Source: Acidobacteriota bacterium
GTDB lineage: Bacteria > Acidobacteriota > Terriglobia > Versatilivoradales > Versatilivoraceae
DNA length: 5,191 bases
Assembly (NCBI GenBank): GCA_026706225.1
Contig: JAPOZE010000042.1
Span: 2,146 to 7,336 of the forward strand
Direction: 5' to 3'
Below, one piece after another: positions 4,838-5,191 of this stretch (within the stretch, counting starts at the first letter, position 1; each line of letters opens with the position of its first letter). The notes under the pieces are model-generated. The model was not told where the DNA came from. It saw nothing but the letters and a program-made list of their open reading frames with translations, and did no database searches. The position numbers were made by a program, and so were the translations under genes.

Positions 4838-5191
4838 TCAAAACAGGCTCAACCTGATACGCAGGTACTTCCTGGGGTTTTCACGGAGGTCGTGCACGAA
4901 CTTCACCAACTCGGCCGATGCCAGGTCGAGATTGGAGTAAAGGGAGGGATCCTTCAGAAGCTTGGAAACGGTCCCGTCCCCGTTGTTCATTTTTGCGGCC
5001 ACGTTGCTGAACTCCCCAAGGCTCTGGTTGAATTGAGTGTAAAGCGTGTCGTCCTTGGACAGGCGGCCCAGGAATCCCTCTCCATCCTCGATTCTCTGAA
5101 CCACCTTTTCGGCTCTGACCAGCATGCGTTCGAGCCGGTCATGGAGCGCGGGATCACCGATGACCTTGCCCAGGGTGCCTTCTCCCGATTC
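4838..5191 (-). CDS. MCE/MlaD-like lipid transport protein, C-terminal part (5' partial)
   Basis: The frame runs to the right edge, so only the last 117 residues are visible; the internal ATG at 5125 is not the start. These residues contain three tandem 34-residue units beginning ESGEGTLGKV, EDGEGFLGRL and NNGDGTVSKL, then the tail RENPRKYLRIRLSLF. Units with a G(E/D)GT(L/V) turn, a D(P)xLY motif and an amphipathic helix are typical of the region after the MCE domain in MlaD-type substrate-binding proteins of ABC lipid transporters. These are anchored in the inner membrane and reach into the periplasm, where they pass phospholipids between membranes. The MCE domain and N-terminal membrane anchor would lie outside the window. 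A promoter and greA follow downstream, so this gene probably ends its own unit. Confidence 0.82.
   Translation of the reverse strand, partial: ESGEGTLGKVIGDPALHDRLERMLVRAEKVVQRIEDGEGFLGRLSKDDTLYTQFNQSLGEFSNVAAKMNNGDGTVSKLLKDPSLYSNLDLASAELVKFVHDLRENPRKYLRIRLSLF

Overview
The window reads as a stretch of GC-rich chromosome from a Gram-negative (diderm) bacterium. The gene content is ordinary housekeeping: four tRNA genes, a DUF507 pair, an M48 metalloprotease, a CDP-alcohol phosphatidyltransferase, GreA, and an MCE/MlaD-type lipid-transport protein. Tandem DUF507 genes, an exported M48 protease and an MCE protein would suit Acidobacteriota, or less likely Desulfobacterota/Nitrospirota-type lineages. 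This placement is an inference from family distribution, not from a marker gene. There is no sign of phage, transposon, CRISPR or toxin-antitoxin content.

Left part (2-1384): the window opens inside a plus-strand polytopic membrane protein of glycosyltransferase-C-like character, which ends at 1126. It converges on a minus-strand tRNA pair, tRNA-Lys(TTT) followed by tRNA-Glu(TTC), driven from a near-consensus promoter at 1401-1429.

Centre (1513-2384): a second near-consensus promoter fires rightward into tRNA-Val(TAC), tRNA-Asp(GTC) and, only 12 bases after the Asp CCA end, two tandem DUF507 genes 6 bases apart. A strong intrinsic terminator at 2349-2384 closes this apparent tRNA-mRNA transcription unit and can also serve the gene arriving from the other side.

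Right part (2407-5191): everything is on the minus strand. Reading in the direction of transcription there is the C-terminal end of an MCE/MlaD-like protein with three exact-register 34-residue repeats (5191-4838). Then comes a promoter followed by greA and a CDP-alcohol phosphatidyltransferase 6 bases apart, a likely two-gene operon. Last is an exported M48 zinc metalloprotease with its own ribosome binding site and a 9-bp-arm inverted repeat just upstream. Three of these products (MCE protein, phospholipid synthase, exported protease) concern the cell envelope, but nothing shows that they act together.

No clearly new system is visible. The points most worth checking are the cotranscription of DUF507 genes with tRNAs, the inverted repeat ahead of the protease, the 34-residue MCE repeats, and the likely inositol-phosphate specificity of the phosphatidyltransferase.
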